Below the pieces are notes generated by a model that was not told where the DNA came from, did not search any database, and saw only the letters and a list, made by a program, of their open reading frames with translations. This document shows positions 20,276 through 31,974 of a stretch of DNA of 64,000 nucleotides, in pieces (position 1 is the stretch's first letter; each line of letters opens with the position of its first letter). Position numbers and translations under genes: made by a program. Origin of the DNA: Gracilaria gracilis (Eukaryota; Rhodophyta; Florideophyceae; Gracilariales; Gracilariaceae); assembly GCA_030374805.1 (NCBI GenBank), contig JARGSG010000203.1:1-64000 (forward strand), read 5' to 3'.

Positions 20276-21080
20276 GGTCCCAACAACCAAACGCTCCGAT
20301 CCTGCAATATAGGCTACTGCAATCATGGCAGATTCGAATCACATCTGGCGAACGCTGCTGGCGTGCAAGGCAATGATGTTCAGCTGCACTCTGACGCTGA
20401 CGGAGAGACAGGGCTTCGCTGTGCTGCTTGTGTCTCTAGACTAGAACCGTCTGTGGCAGCAACATATTTGCGCCGCGGCACAACAGAAGCACTCGCCGAG
20501 CAGATGGTAACCGCTGTCGATGCTGAACTCGGACGGCGATGCCGCTAGAACATATACGCCATCACCTCACGCTTTTGAATACAGTAGCTATTTTTGGACC
20601 AGTTTTCAGAATGTCATGTTACTGATGCAGAATGCGCGACCAGCCTACGTCAGCACTAATTGCAACTGTACGGAAAGCGACAGATTCGGTTTAAATGGGC
20701 AACTGTTTACATGTGCGCGTTGCCAGTCAGTACCGTTCTGGGATCGACTTGGAGACTCCTGCAACATTGTGTTATTTCGCGGTGACACTAGTGGGAGAAC
20801 TTGCGTCTAGAAGCGCCAGCAGAAGTGATCGACATACACGTATACGGCTACTAGATGTCTACCATAATCGGCGATTCGAATCAAGTTTGGAGGACGCTGC
20901 TGGCGTGCGTCAACCATGCTCACGGCAAGGGTGCTGACGGGAAAAACGGGGCTTCAGTCCGACTACGTCTGATGGCAACTCACAAGACCGTCCGTGGCAC
21001 TCAACGCTGAGCCGCTCACCCTGTTCTGTTCGCCATTAACACACCGCTGTTTATGCTACCTTTTTGGCAGACGAAAAAGA
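20276..21080. other. Mosaic, probably artificial consensus
   Basis: This stretch alternates in words of roughly 5-45 bases between the reverse complement of 18690-19450 and the sequence at 56200-57000. For example cacatctggcga matches the third copy, the next acgctgctggcgtgc matches the arm, and ctctagactagaac matches the third copy again. Gene conversion does not normally interleave two sequences at this scale; merging two unlike read populations into one consensus does. Open frames here should not be treated as genes. Confidence 0.8.
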
Positions 21081-21441
21081 GCACTCTACATTTAATCGAA
21101 ACACGCACACACATAGTTCCTTCCTCCTCACAAGCTGCAGCCGACAACAGACAAGCAACCAAAACGACATTTAGTACTTGAAAGTTGTAGATTTAGGTTG
21201 CTGTTCAAGATAGTTCAGAGTCAAAACCATCTCGTAGGCCTTGAATACTACTTCTAATAGCTACTTTCAAGTATCGATAGGCAAACATTTTGCCGAAAGA
21301 GGCAAATACAATTGCACAATTCACAATGATTCCCAAACAAGAAACACCAATTTCACTGCCTGGACATTTGAAATGTCCTTCCATCGAAAACTCCAACACA
21401 GTAATCGCCGACTCGCAAAAGAGAGTCAAGTGACGCGCGTT

Positions 21442-22327
21442 AGGCCAGCCGCGGGGAAACGCACCTTCGCATTACTCATGCCGGCGCCGTTGATAAGCCC
21501 GATGGTGTTGTGCAGCACGCGTCCAGCCGGCACGTCGTTAGTTAGAGCGCAGTACAAAGTCTGAGTACAAGTCGGATGGACCGACACTGATTCGAAGCCA
21601 TATGTCGCGGTCGGACAAAACTGGAAAAAAATCCGTGGATTAAGAAACTAAGTCTAGCATCAGTTCCGAAGTGGATTCTAATCAATGCTGGAATGGCTAT
21701 CGACGGCAGTGTGAGCCATAAGATTGCCTTGGACCTCACATCCTCGGAAGTACCGTCAGTACGAAACAGGTCATTCCACACATCTGTAGCTGCTGTCAGC
21801 AGCAGCTGGCGGTCACAGAGGGTCACGATGACACCTCCGACGGTGTGGCTTGAGGACACCACACCATGAGCGGCCATAGCTCAATCGGTAACCGCCTTCG
21901 TGTGCTTTTTGTATCGGGTCAGGGTTCGTGGTTCGAACCCCAGCCCTGCCGCTCTTCTCCCTAGTTCACTACAACATCGCACAGTCCTTTGAGTACATAT
22001 GGCCAACAGAAGGAACACGCGAGTGGGGTACCAAGTCACTCTCGAGAACACGTAAATGTGGTTGTTCGGGAACTTGTAAAGGCGGGGCATGATGTACTGT
22101 GTGACTCAGCATGTGCGCAAAACTTTGGTATGTACTTCCTTCAGCGTGAGATGGCAATGGTGGCCGTGGCCGTCGCCCTCCCAATCGTAACGAAGATCGC
22201 CCGGCTTTAGAGGTGTACGGATACTCTTTGCGTCCAAGTCGGCGTACGGTGTCCCAGAAACACAGGGATCAAAAGGGATAAGTTCGTTGCAAGAGAACAC
22301 CGGAGTTGGTCTGGCAACCAAGACCAA
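21442..22327 (-). pseudogene. Gene D, right arm
   Basis: Mirror of 17441-18326. An extra A near 21558 (TACAAAGTC against TACAAGTC) adds a frameshift not present in the left arm, another sign of uneven consensus quality. Confidence 0.5.
21785..21973 (+). mobile_element. 190 bp-type TG..CA element, copy R3
   Basis: Mirror of L3, flanked by ACATC (21780-21784 and 21974-21978). Confidence 0.88.
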
Positions 22328-22700
22328 GCGTAACCGACATTTATCAGCGTTTACGTGCTGAGGACGTCATCTCCTTTTAAAATCCCTTCAGCCCCCGTAG
22401 ACGTTTCTTGATACACAAGTTGTGCTTCGAGGTTGCTGACGTCGACCACACGCTTAGCTCAGCGTCACAGCCTGAACCCACAGTGTAGAGCCAGGACCGA
22501 CGCACTGTCGATGACTAGACTAAAAGTAGCGCTCCTTCTGGAGTGAGCTATCTACTTATACTAACTGACTGGTCGTGATACAATCACAGGTAGTGGTCGT
22601 AATACGTAAGTGGGTGCCACTATACTGCAGATCCGTTTTTTAAATACAATGCCCTTTTGCCAGCGATGATTTAAAGCTTGAATACATGATTCCGTAAAAC

Positions 22701-22907
22701 TTGAAACGCATTAAACGACAGCGGTTTACTCTCACTGCTATTCAAAAATTACTTAAATTGATCAGAGCCCTTCGAAGCTCACTTCTTAAAGGAAAAATAC
22801 CGCAAAGCTCCATTGAAAGGCGTGATTTTATTGTAAAGTGCTTTAGCCAAAAAGAGGGTCACTTGCGAATTAAAATAGATTTGCAGTATTTAAAAACTAT
22901 GTTATGA
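22701..22907 (+). CDS. Small basic protein, right arm
   Basis: Mirror of 16861-17067, identical 68-residue product. Confidence 0.45.
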   Translation: MKRIKRQRFTLTAIQKLLKLIRALRSSLLKGKIPQSSIERRDFIVKCFSQKEGHLRIKIDLQYLKTML

Positions 22908-23413
22908 ACATATTATCAGATTGTGTTTCAATTCAAGCGGTTCGAAGATTCAAAAACTGGACTGGAAGGCATGTATAGGTTGTAGAATAATTAACACTAA
23001 TACATATAATACTGGCGAGTATGTGATGCATAAAAAAAAGAATTTCTTTCTGTAAGTACTAGAATAATAGACGAAGAAAAAATACTTGTGGCGGTTTAGA
23101 GTCCTTTCTTTGCTATCTTCGATATCTTCACTGCTTCGAACGGAGGGTATCGCTGTCTTCACTCGTTCTGTGTGATAGTGAACGATGTGGTGTCTTCGGC
23201 ACATTTATGTACTCCGCCGACGAGAAAAGCATTTCCGAGCGGATAAAGTTTATACTTGAGCAGCATTGAACGAAATTAGCTCTTGTTGGCAGCTTCTCGT
23301 GGTTCTGTGAGCTAACTGTATTCTGTGTACGGTTATTGAAGAACTGAACATTTACACAGCTCAATCGGATGTATAACGAGTGAAGTTTGGAAAATGGATA
23401 ATTCTACAATTGT

Positions 23414-24170
23414 ATGCCTGCCTTGTTTGGAGGAAGTGTGCAGCAACATGGCCTCTTCCCTTTAATAAAGAGTAGATGGCGCCCTGTACTGGGAAGCTCT
23501 GAGTCAAGTCTATCTCATACAACAATCGAACTAAGTTCAAGTTTTTACACTTCTCGAAGTCCTTGCGCATTCCTCATCTGGATCATGGACATCTCGGAAG
23601 TGAACATCACTCAGTTCCTTGACATGAAGAACCAACCGTTTCGCCGTGTAGCACTGGACTACTCACATTTGTTGTATGCAGAGGTGTTGGACGCACTTGC
23701 CGCAACGATAATCATAACCACCTTGACTGCGTTGCTGATGCATCTCACCACCCACCTTTACGGAATGTCAACTCACTCTCTTTCGATAAAGTCGCTGTAC
23801 GGAGGCGCATTTCTATCTGACATCAAAAATGTTCTACGAAAGAGAAATGTGAAGAACAAACTGCAATGGACTCCGAGAGTCATCGCATTCTTTCTACTTT
23901 TGATGTTACTGCTTGCTGAAACCTTGCTTCTTCTTTCACAGTCTGGCACCGTGGAAAAGTACAATTTGGAAGATCTCCACATTAGAAGACCGCATCTGAA
24001 CCCATATGTTGGAAAACCGTTTCTGTCCACTCTCTCCCGCAATTGCACATCAGTGATACAATCACAGTATCCTATTTGGTACTCACCACTGGATTTATGC
24101 ATTGCTCACCCCTACACAGAGCGGTTTGTTCCCAGACTACAAGAGGTTGACAACGCAATGTCCATTACTG
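23414..24170 (+). CDS. Membrane-protein gene A, right arm (3' end replaced by the direct-repeat element)
   Basis: A 255-codon frame that runs four codons into the neighbouring terminal repeat, so the true C-terminus is missing. Two hydrophobic segments stand out: residues about 94-117 (LAATIIITTLTALLMHL) and 156-175 (VIAFFLLLMLLLAETLLLL), separated by a basic loop (RKRNVKNK). An Asn-rich potentially extracytoplasmic tail follows (RNCTSV). The internal Met at residue 58 (23585) is a likelier start than the first one. More coding-like sequence lies upstream in other phases (23120-23400), so introns or decay are possible. No family recognised. Also present at 51547-52314. Confidence 0.55.
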
Positions 24171-24710
24171 TGAGTAAGTAAAGGCTGGTTGCAAATCAGT
24201 TTGTAGAAGCACTGCTTACTTGTTCTCTAGCGTTGGTCGTTCGTAGCTTGTGCTTTTCCTTCTAGTCTACGTTGATGGCTGCTTGCTGGGGTTTTTATAC
24301 CCGCGCTGACACACGTCGCATTCTGTAGTTCTTGGCCACGCAATCTCTAGTGCTAACAATGCGCACGGCCACGCAACACATACTGCTAACACTACGCAAC
24401 GCCACACAATCTCCAATGCACTAGATAATATCTAATGATCAGCAGCTCTCCCTGCGTCAGTTGCTTGCGTACAGTATTGCCATTTGCATTCTGACATGCA
24501 GTAGTTGCATTTGCGCGTTTCATTCTTGCTGACACTGCGTTGCGTTAGCCTTCCAGCAACCAATGCAGCTGACAATTGCATTCATTGCATTCCATAGTGA
24601 GCCGGCGTTATAACACGGGTGAACTGTGGTTTGTTGTAATCAGTGCAGACTATGCCTATTCAATGGAGATTTTAATTCTGCTACACTCTTCATCAAGTAC
24701 AACTCGAAGG

Positions 24711-25160
24711 AATATGACCGACTTGATCAATGATCCAGAGGAACTTGTGACCTTTCTGACCGATGGTGCAGCGCAATTGCTGGGGTGCTCCGACGCTCCA
24801 AATGCGCAGGAGTCGGATTCCGGATCCCCAGAATCAGTAAGATGGACCAGGTTTGTCTTCAATTGTCGCGAAGTCGATGAAGAGTCGCTGTTAATCGGTG
24901 AAAGGCTATTGCTGAGCACCTTATCGCTATCCGAAGAGTTCATTTCTGCGAATGATTTCTTTTCCTTGGAGCCCACAAACGGATCAGTAGAGCGCATTCC
25001 ACTCACGCAATCTAGTGTAGATGACTATGCCGTGCGAGAAGTAACACGAGTTCGTGGGTTTATTTTGTGGATTGCCGCAATTGCGCTGTTGATAATGGAA
25101 TTTCCATTATTGTACGCTGCCGCAACGCTCTCGGAAGATCTTGTAGTTTTGGTGAAGTGA
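24711..25160 (+). CDS. Family-B gene B2 inside the direct-repeat element, right arm
   Basis: Start chosen at MTDLINDPEELVTFLTDGAA; the frame is open upstream to 24576, but that part lies in the terminal repeat. The body shares ESDSGSPES, RWTRFVFNCREVDEESLL, LSEEFISANDFFSLE and VREVTRVRG with the paralogue at 6648-7218. A C-terminal helix ILWIAAIALLIMEFPLL precedes a short tail. A single membrane anchor with an acidic, Ser-rich head is inferred. The complementary strand is also open for 116 codons, so strand choice rests on helix conservation and frame length. The gene is antisense to the TATA boxes of the enclosing repeats. Confidence 0.5.
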   Translation, partial: NMTDLINDPEELVTFLTDGAAQLLGCSDAPNAQESDSGSPESVRWTRFVFNCREVDEESLLIGERLLLSTLSLSEEFISANDFFSLEPTNGSVERIPLTQSSVDDYAVREVTRVRGFILWIAAIALLIMEFPLLYAAATLSEDLVVLVK

Positions 25161-25643
25161 GAGACACAAAGCGGGCACCTGCCCATAATGCTCTACTGCA
25201 CCGCACGGCAGAACCGTACGCGTTCAGTGTGTCCCAGAAGGACAGCACTGCTCCCATCCCAACAGCGATAATCAATCCGATTTGAGCTGCTCTATTACCA
25301 AACACTGTTTCAAATTAGACTAACAGCTTGGTTGGGCGCAGCGATCATCACCATTAAAACTTTCGTAGCGCCAAAAAAACCACATGGGCAAAAGAAAGAC
25401 CGGCGACGAAAGAAAAAGGTATGAGATTCGTGCCCAACGTTCACCATCTGAGCCACATAGCAATGACTGTAAACGCACAGACGGAGTATGCGGACGGAAA
25501 AACGTCCACTACTCGCTCGCGCGAGCACAGCATGTTGAGCTTGACCATGCTGGTAGAGTGCAGCCGAGGGTCTTTCGAGCGCCGAGTTGTTAATAGGCAC
25601 GTTGTGCGAGGCGCGGAGTTGCGCTACGTCAGATCTTCGGGTA
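25161..25643. other. Interior of the direct-repeat element, uncertain coding
   Basis: Both strands have frames of 70-96 codons. The minus strand has two hydrophobic stretches (IGLIIAVGMGAVLSFWDTL and CPCGFFGATKVLMVMIAA) split by stops; the plus strand gives basic peptides ending at the terminal repeat. I cannot decide which, if any, is real. Confidence 0.35.
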
Positions 25644-26072
25644 TGAGTAAGTAAAGGCTGGTTGCAAATCAGTTTGTAAAAGCACTGTTTACTTGTTCTC
25701 TAGCTTTGGTCGTTCGTAGCTTGTGCTTGACCTTCTAGTCTACGTTGATGGCTGCTTGCTGGGATTTTTATACCCGCGCTGACACACGTCACATTCTGTA
25801 GTTCTTGGCCACGCAATCTCTAGTGCTAACAATGCGCACGGCCACGCAACACATACTGCTAACACTACGCAACGCCACACAATCTCTAATGCACTAGATA
25901 ATATCTAATGATCAGCAGCTCTCCCTGCGTCAGTTGCTTGCGTACAGTATTGCCATTTGCATTCTGACATGCAGTAGTTGCATTTGCGCGTTGCATTCTT
26001 GCTGACACTGCGTTGCGTTAGCCTTCCAGCAACCAATGCAGCTGACAATTGCATTCATTGCATTCCATAATG

Positions 26073-27321
26073 AAGGGCTGTTGATCGCATAGACGCCCGC
26101 ATAGAGGCCCAGAAGGTGAGGAGCGGAGGCCCAGAGGGCGAGGCGGGTAGGCCCAGAATTCAAAACGCGGACGCCCAGTAAACGTATCGGGAACGCCCAG
26201 GAAGCGAGACGATGTGGCTCAGCAAGAAAGGCGCGGGCCCCTAAGAGGCGAACAGAAGAAGACGAGGAGGCGAGGCGCAGGAGACGAAGCGCAAGGGCCC
26301 TTGAAGCGCGGCGTTGAGTCCGAATAAGCTCGGCAGTGCAAACGCCAGATGAGTGCGGTGACGCAGAGGCCCAGGACCAAGAGGCGGAGTGCGAAGGCTT
26401 GTGAGGCGCGGCGCGAAGGCCGAAGGAGAGCTCCGATGCAGACGGAGTAGGAGCCTGGCGATGCTGAGGCCGGCGGAACGCGGAAGCGCAAAGGTCGGAG
26501 GAGCGCGGCAGGGGAGAGACTAGAGGAGCATGGAGGCGCGGAAGCCGGGGCAGCACAGCAACGCGCACAGTAGAAGAGCTCGACAGCGTGATCGGCGGAT
26601 GAGCGCGTGTAGCTGCTGTCAGCTGCAGCTGGCGGTCACAGAGGGTCACGATAACACCTCCGGCGGTGTGGATCGAGGTCACCACACCGTGAGCGGCCAT
26701 AGCTCAATCGGTAACCGCCTTCGTGTGCTTTTTGTGTGGGCCCGGGGTTCGTGGTTCGAACCCAGGCCCTGCCGCTCTTCCCCCCTGTTCACTACAGCGC
26801 GGCGGCTTGTAAGCCACAGGACCGTGGCTGCACGGAAGCCGGGAGAGCGCCGCGGCGCTGACGCCTAGAAACGCGGCTGTGCGTTCGTTGGAGGAGCGCG
26901 GCGATCGCCGGAGGAGCATGGCGGTCGCCAGAAACGTCGGCGGCGCGCGGGGGTGCGATCGTCCGAGGAGCACGATGCCGCCATCGCCAAAAAAGCACGG
27001 TGCCGGGAACGCCAGAAGAGCGTGGCGGCGCGGGGAGGTGCAATCGCAGGAGAAGCGCGGCGACGCGATTACCGGAGGAACGCGACGGGGCGCGGCGGCA
27101 TGATAACCGTAGCGCTTTGGCGGGGTTGCTGGAGGAGCGCCGCGGCGCGATCGCCCGAGGAGCGCGGCATGGCGTGGGCGGCACGATCGCTGGGGAACTT
27201 GAAACTGGCAGTCCGTAGCCTTCGATCGCGCAATGAGCGCAACAAAGCGCGATCGGCGGCGGCGACGCAACGGAACGACGGCGAAGCGGCGGTGGGTCAG
27301 GGTCTGTGTAGAACATTCGCG
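26073..27321. repeat. GC-rich degenerate minisatellite tract, right arm
   Basis: Mirror of 12430-13677. A CATGCC stretch near 12578-12583 of the left arm is missing here (around 27174), a small length difference between arms. Confidence 0.65.
26608..26796 (+). mobile_element. 190 bp-type TG..CA element, copy R2
   Basis: Mirror of L2, flanked by GCGCG (26603-26607 and 26797-26801). Confidence 0.88.
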
Positions 27322-28572
27322 CACAGCGCTAATTAGATCATCCTTCCGCTCACTCTCGCTCAAATAGATCCACTTCTTCGTTCCTCGAAAATCCAGGAAC
27401 GCAGAAGAAGATTTATTTCGCACTGGACTAGGCTGAGTGGTTGATCGCCAGGTGGCAGGTGACTTGGCAGTCCGCCGCCTCCGTTGTGGCTTGTGATATA
27501 TCTACCCCTTGTTCACTTGCCCTGATCTACCGACTGCTTGGCTTTTGCCGACCGTCAACACCCTACTGCGATTCTTTTTCGACTGCGAATCGCAATCGCG
27601 TCCACGCTGATGATATTCTTCGAAATAACCCGCCCTCCACACCCAATAGTAGTAGCGAAGACCTTCTGGGTCTCAAGTAACTAAGGAGCAGTTAAGACAT
27701 TATGTGTCTCACTGAACGGAATGGCCTCTGGCCATTGATGTAGCAGAGCATATGGTTCTACCGCTCTGTGTCTCCTGAACTTCCGAAAAATAAAGATCTA
27801 CTGAAGAAGCCTAACGAAAGGAAGAAATAATAGGTTTTGCTTTGGGAAATCGGATTTCGGTCCTTGATTACCTCTAAACCAGCTCAACCCCTTTGTGAGT
27901 AGGAGCTTTGCTAATAATAATGAAGAAGAAATAGCACATAAAGAACGTTTTTTCCCACTTTACTTATAGTCCCTATTTCTTTGACGTTACGCATATATTT
28001 ATTACACGTACACACCTGTAGGCCGAACTTACAAAATACCATGAGATTTCGGCATTTTGACTCTTTGTCATTTTCGCCCGGGAAGTGCGTGAAAATCGCG
28101 AAGATACGCTAACTCTCGGATGCATCGTGTACACAACTCCACAACGCCGATTGAATTTGAAAAGCATCTCCCTTCTTCAGAGACAAATTATTGTGCTTTT
28201 TCTTGTCCATTTCTTGTCTTGTTTTATTGTTGACGAGAACCTATTCCCCTGTTGTGACTCGTAACGTTGGAACAACACTACCCAGCCTCTTTGCATCTTG
28301 GAAAAAATTACTGACATTCATACATTTTTCTTTAAACCGGGTGTAGTAAACTTTACTATATTTCAGTGTGGGTTACAAACGTTTTCTGAAATTTCATCTT
28401 TCTTACAACTGAGAACATACATGCACTAGAAAAAGTATTATTTGATAACAAAACAAAGAGACGATATTCCAAATAAAAAGCAGTTTATATATATTTACAT
28501 TCGGTTAAGATCTGAAGCTAATTCAGCTTGCTTCTTCATCGAAACAAAACTTGGTTCTTTTTCATTCTACTT

Positions 28573-28702
28573 TCATTTGCGAACAGCAAATGTTTCCTTT
28601 TTATTACTTAATTTACTGACTTTCCTTGCAATGGAGCTCTGCGATTGTTTACCTTTGAGAGGCGAGCTTCGCAAAGCTCTGATGATTTCCTCTAGAGATT
28701 CC
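28573..28702 (-). pseudogene. Fragment related to the small basic protein, right arm
   Basis: Mirror of 11049-11178. Confidence 0.5.
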
Positions 28703-28875
28703 ACTCACATTTGATCACACGACACGCCCTTTCTCTCGTCAGCTGGGGACGTAACAACAAGCTCACATGATCCTCTCCCCATGCCATTGGCACAGCTTCT
28801 TTCTTCACGGTGGTCTCCCCGTCTTCTCCCGAGCCCCCCTTCCTTGCGAAACATCTCTTTTACTCTCGCTGCGCA

Positions 28876-29373
28876 TTAAAAGTCTGAACCTCCAACGCTC
28901 TCCTCACCTCCAACGCTCTCCTCACCACCAACGCTCTCCTCACCTCCAATGCTCTCCTCATCTCCCTTGGCTACACCCTCCACTCGTCCCAAAACAATCT
29001 CGCACCCATAAAAGTTCTCCACATGATCCTGTCTGTCATTTGCTTTTCTATACCCAATGTGTCTCACAGTTCCATCAGAAAACTTGCTAATCTGCAACGG
29101 CTCTCTTTTCTCCACCCTTGCCATGGGCTCGATTGCCAAATCGGCCCTATGAATTCTCTTCACTGCCGGATACGCCACCTCGTCAAACGATGTGAAGAAC
29201 AACTGCGCAACTAGTCGAGTGAGTAGCAAGCTTTTCCAAGCAATCATAAACCAACCTTGCGCCAATCGAGTTTTGGCCACCACCGCGATCTGAGGAATTT
29301 CGTGTCTGAAATAGCCTTTGTCGGGTTTGAAGACGTACGAAATGTCTTCTTCTCCCCGCGGTTGCACACACAA
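28876..29373 (-). CDS. Hypothetical protein with EESVGG repeats, right arm
   Basis: Mirror of 10378-10875 with identical 165-codon product; the 18 bp minisatellite is at 28888-28959. Confidence 0.45.
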   Translation of the reverse strand: MCVQPRGEEDISYVFKPDKGYFRHEIPQIAVVAKTRLAQGWFMIAWKSLLLTRLVAQLFFTSFDEVAYPAVKRIHRADLAIEPMARVEKREPLQISKFSDGTVRHIGYRKANDRQDHVENFYGCEIVLGRVEGVAKGDEESIGGEESVGGEESVGGEESVGGSDF

Positions 29374-29375
29374 AC

Positions 29376-29502
29376 AAATACGGGTTATCTACTGGCACGA
29401 GAGTGCAAATAAGGGGTTTCAACTGGCACGAGAGTGCAAATCAGGGTTATCATTGGGCACGAGAGTACGACAAATAAGGATTATCAACTGGCACAAGAGT
29501 GC
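29376..29502 (-). repeat. 31 bp tandem repeat, right arm
   Basis: Mirror of 10249-10375, four units. Confidence 0.85.
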
Positions 29503-30029
29503 GATATGAGCGTCCGTACGAAATGATATTTCCCTGAGAACCAGGCAACAAGCGTGTTGAGCTTCTTGGTTCTCAATGAGAAGTGCTCTCATCTTTCTCT
29601 GATAATCTCGCTGTTGACAAATCGAGGTTACACAATTTAGACAGCCAGCACAACAATCTCCCCTAAAGAAGCTAGTTGCCTCCTTGCCGCGCCCAAAGAG
29701 CAAAACAGTTGCAGCAAGACAACCTGTCTTTAATCACAATGTTTGCCAGGATGCTTCGAATGCTCTCACTTTCGACTCTTGTTCGCCGGTTACATACTTG
29801 TAACAAGATATTCGGCATTCCATTCATGTGCCAAAGTGGCTGGGATTCGGGACATCAAATAAGACGGAATGGAAAAGGACGAAAGTCTTTCGGATACAAC
29901 CACAAGACTGCAAAGTAGATGCAGAATGAACCGGGAGCTACAATGCCTAGTTGATCGCCATGCGTTTAGAGGGCACGGTACTGACGGAGGTAGCTTTGGT
30001 TTCCATGATCGATGGAATTTGAGAGTGTA

Positions 30030-30305
30030 CTAAAACTTATCATGACGGTGTAACCCGTTCTGATTCTTTTCTTCCAACGGCAAAGATTCTGAGGACAAGT
30101 TTTTCTTTGCTGATTTTAGAAGGCTGAGAGAGACATTTGTCACCTTTACGGGATAAGGTTCAACAGAATCACAGTCTACCGCAGATCTCGATATCACTTT
30201 CACATTCGGATGCTGTTTGTGAAATGCTGATTGGACCTCTCTCGTTGAGACTCGACTCTCACCTAGGAGTTGTACCGTTGTAGTATCATCGATCTGTCTG
30301 CTCAC
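30030..30305 (-). CDS. Hypothetical protein, right arm
   Basis: Mirror of 9445-9711, 91 codons. The last eleven residues differ from the left arm because of one A fewer in a short run. Confidence 0.3.
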   Translation of the reverse strand: MSRQIDDTTTVQLLGESRVSTREVQSAFHKQHPNVKVISRSAVDCDSVEPYPVKVTNVSLSLLKSAKKNLSSESLPLEEKNQNGLHRHDKF

Positions 30306-30537
30306 TTACCGCCTTGATGCAATACAACCGTTCTCTTGAGAAGCCAATGAATTCAAATAAATAGCGGCCCTTCCGTGTAGCAGACCCTTGTGAACACTTG
30401 CTCATTCTGTGTCCATTTCTTCTCCGGTCATTACCAATTTAAGGAACCCGCATGCCCCCGCAGTTGCCTCTCCTTGACCTTCATCAACATTATTTGAACT
30501 GTTCAGACAATCGCGAAACGGCAAATAACACCCACCG

Positions 30538-31221
30538 ATGTCCTCGTATTCGTTTCTCCCGCTTATGTTGCTGCTCTGGGTCACTTTTGCCTTCGGTCGA
30601 AAAATAGGACACAACAAACTTCAGCCAATTGATGATAACGTGGGCCACTATGTAAGTCGTTTTGCGCCTTTCTTTTCTTATGAACAGGGATGCAAATCTT
30701 ATCCGGCTGTGAATCAAGCTGGCGACTACAGCGGCGGCTTGAAGGCATCTGGGAGCCCTAGTGGTAATTGTCGCGAAAGTGGACGCCAGCAGACATACGT
30801 TCGAATGAAAAATCTATCAAATGCGTTTGCTCCAGCAAAAAATGCAATTATGTACGCACAGTTTTTCCCAAAAGATCAAGGACATCGATATGATTGGGAG
30901 GAAGTGATTGTGTTCGTCAGGGGGGATGGAAAGATTGAAAAAGCGGCTGCCTCTTCTCACTTTGTTTATAGCACTATTGGAAGGGATGACACGAAGTATT
31001 GGGCTGGGAATCGAGTTAAAATTTGCTATGGAACGAAGAACGGGAAGAACAACGGATTCTACTTCTGCCAAAAAACAGCTCCTGAGATTCCAATGGTTCT
31101 TTGGATAGAATTATCGCCAAAAGCTCGAAAGGCGATTACAGATACGAATTGGGGACAGGCCAGGCCAAAGTTTACGAATGCGGTGTTCGACAGCAGAGTT
31201 CGGAAAGCTTGGGACTCGTAG
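30538..31221 (+). CDS. Nep1-like (NLP/NPP1) secreted cytolysin, right arm
   Basis: 227 residues, the usual NLP length. Residues 1-20 form a typical signal peptide (hydrophobic core LPLMLLLWVTFAF). The NPP1 domain follows: YPAVNQAGDYSGGLKASGSP between the two conserved cysteines (52 and 78) of type-1 NLPs, AIMYAQFFPKD, then the heptapeptide GHRYDWE at 115-121, where most family members have GHRHDWE. The first His, the Asp and the Glu known to bind the metal ion are kept; only the second His is Tyr. NLPs are secreted, bind plant sphingolipids and permeabilise dicot membranes; non-cytolytic members are also common. No intron. It is the main recognisable cargo of the inverted-repeat element. Activity cannot be judged from sequence. 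Confidence 0.92.
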   Translation: MSSYSFLPLMLLLWVTFAFGRKIGHNKLQPIDDNVGHYVSRFAPFFSYEQGCKSYPAVNQAGDYSGGLKASGSPSGNCRESGRQQTYVRMKNLSNAFAPAKNAIMYAQFFPKDQGHRYDWEEVIVFVRGDGKIEKAAASSHFVYSTIGRDDTKYWAGNRVKICYGTKNGKNNGFYFCQKTAPEIPMVLWIELSPKARKAITDTNWGQARPKFTNAVFDSRVRKAWDS

Positions 31222-31785
31222 ATTTCGTAGTGTGTTTGGTAATGACGAATGTACATCAGCTCAGGGGGGGCCATTATTTGTTTGCGATGGGTAGTTGCTA
31301 GTGGATACTTGCTGAATACTAGGACTACGAAAATGGGTGTATGGATACCACAACGTACAGTGGTTGAAAACAACGGTTTGCTACATAAAGACAATTATTT
31401 CTTTCTTTCGTTAGGCTTCTACAGTAGATCTTTATTTTTCGGAAGTGGAGGAGACACAGAGTGGCAGAACCATATGCTCTGCTACATCAATGACCAGAGG
31501 CCATTCCGTTCAGTGAGACACATAATTTCTTCACTGCTCCTGAGATACTTGAGACCCAGAAGGTCTTTGCTGCTCCTAAAGGGTGAGGAGGGCGGGTTAT
31601 TTCGAAGAGGATCATGAGCGTGGGGGCGAGCGTGGGGGCGAGCGCGACCCGTAGTCAAAAGAAGATTGCGGTGGGGCGAAGATGGTCGGCAACAGCCAAG
31701 CAGTCGATGGATCAGAGCAAGTCAACCAGAGAAACATAGAAACATGGCGAGCCAAATTGGCGGCGGCTGACTGCCAAGTCACCTG

Positions 31786-31974
31786 TGTAGTGAACAGGGG
31801 GGAAGAGCGGCAGGGCCGGGGTTCGAACCACAAACCCCGGGCCCACACAAAAAGCACACGAAGGCGGTTACCGATTGAGCTATGGCCGCTCACGGTGTGG
31901 TGACCCCGTGCCACACCGCCGGAGGTGTTATCGTGACCCTCTGTGACCGCCAGCTGCAGCTGACAGCAGCTACA
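31786..31974 (-). mobile_element. 190 bp-type TG..CA element, copy R1
   Basis: Mirror of L1, flanked by ACCTG (31781-31785 and 31975-31979). Confidence 0.88.

Larger units (their letters stand above)
24171..26067. mobile_element. 1.9 kb element with direct terminal repeats, right arm
   Basis: Mirror of 13683-15589. Terminal repeats are 24171-24594 and 25644-26067; flanks are TACTG and TAATG. The element ends gene A at its left junction. Confidence 0.55.

Noticed and set aside
20255..20937. Open frames in the mosaic centre
   Set aside because: The sequence is a mixed consensus and likely does not exist in the genome.
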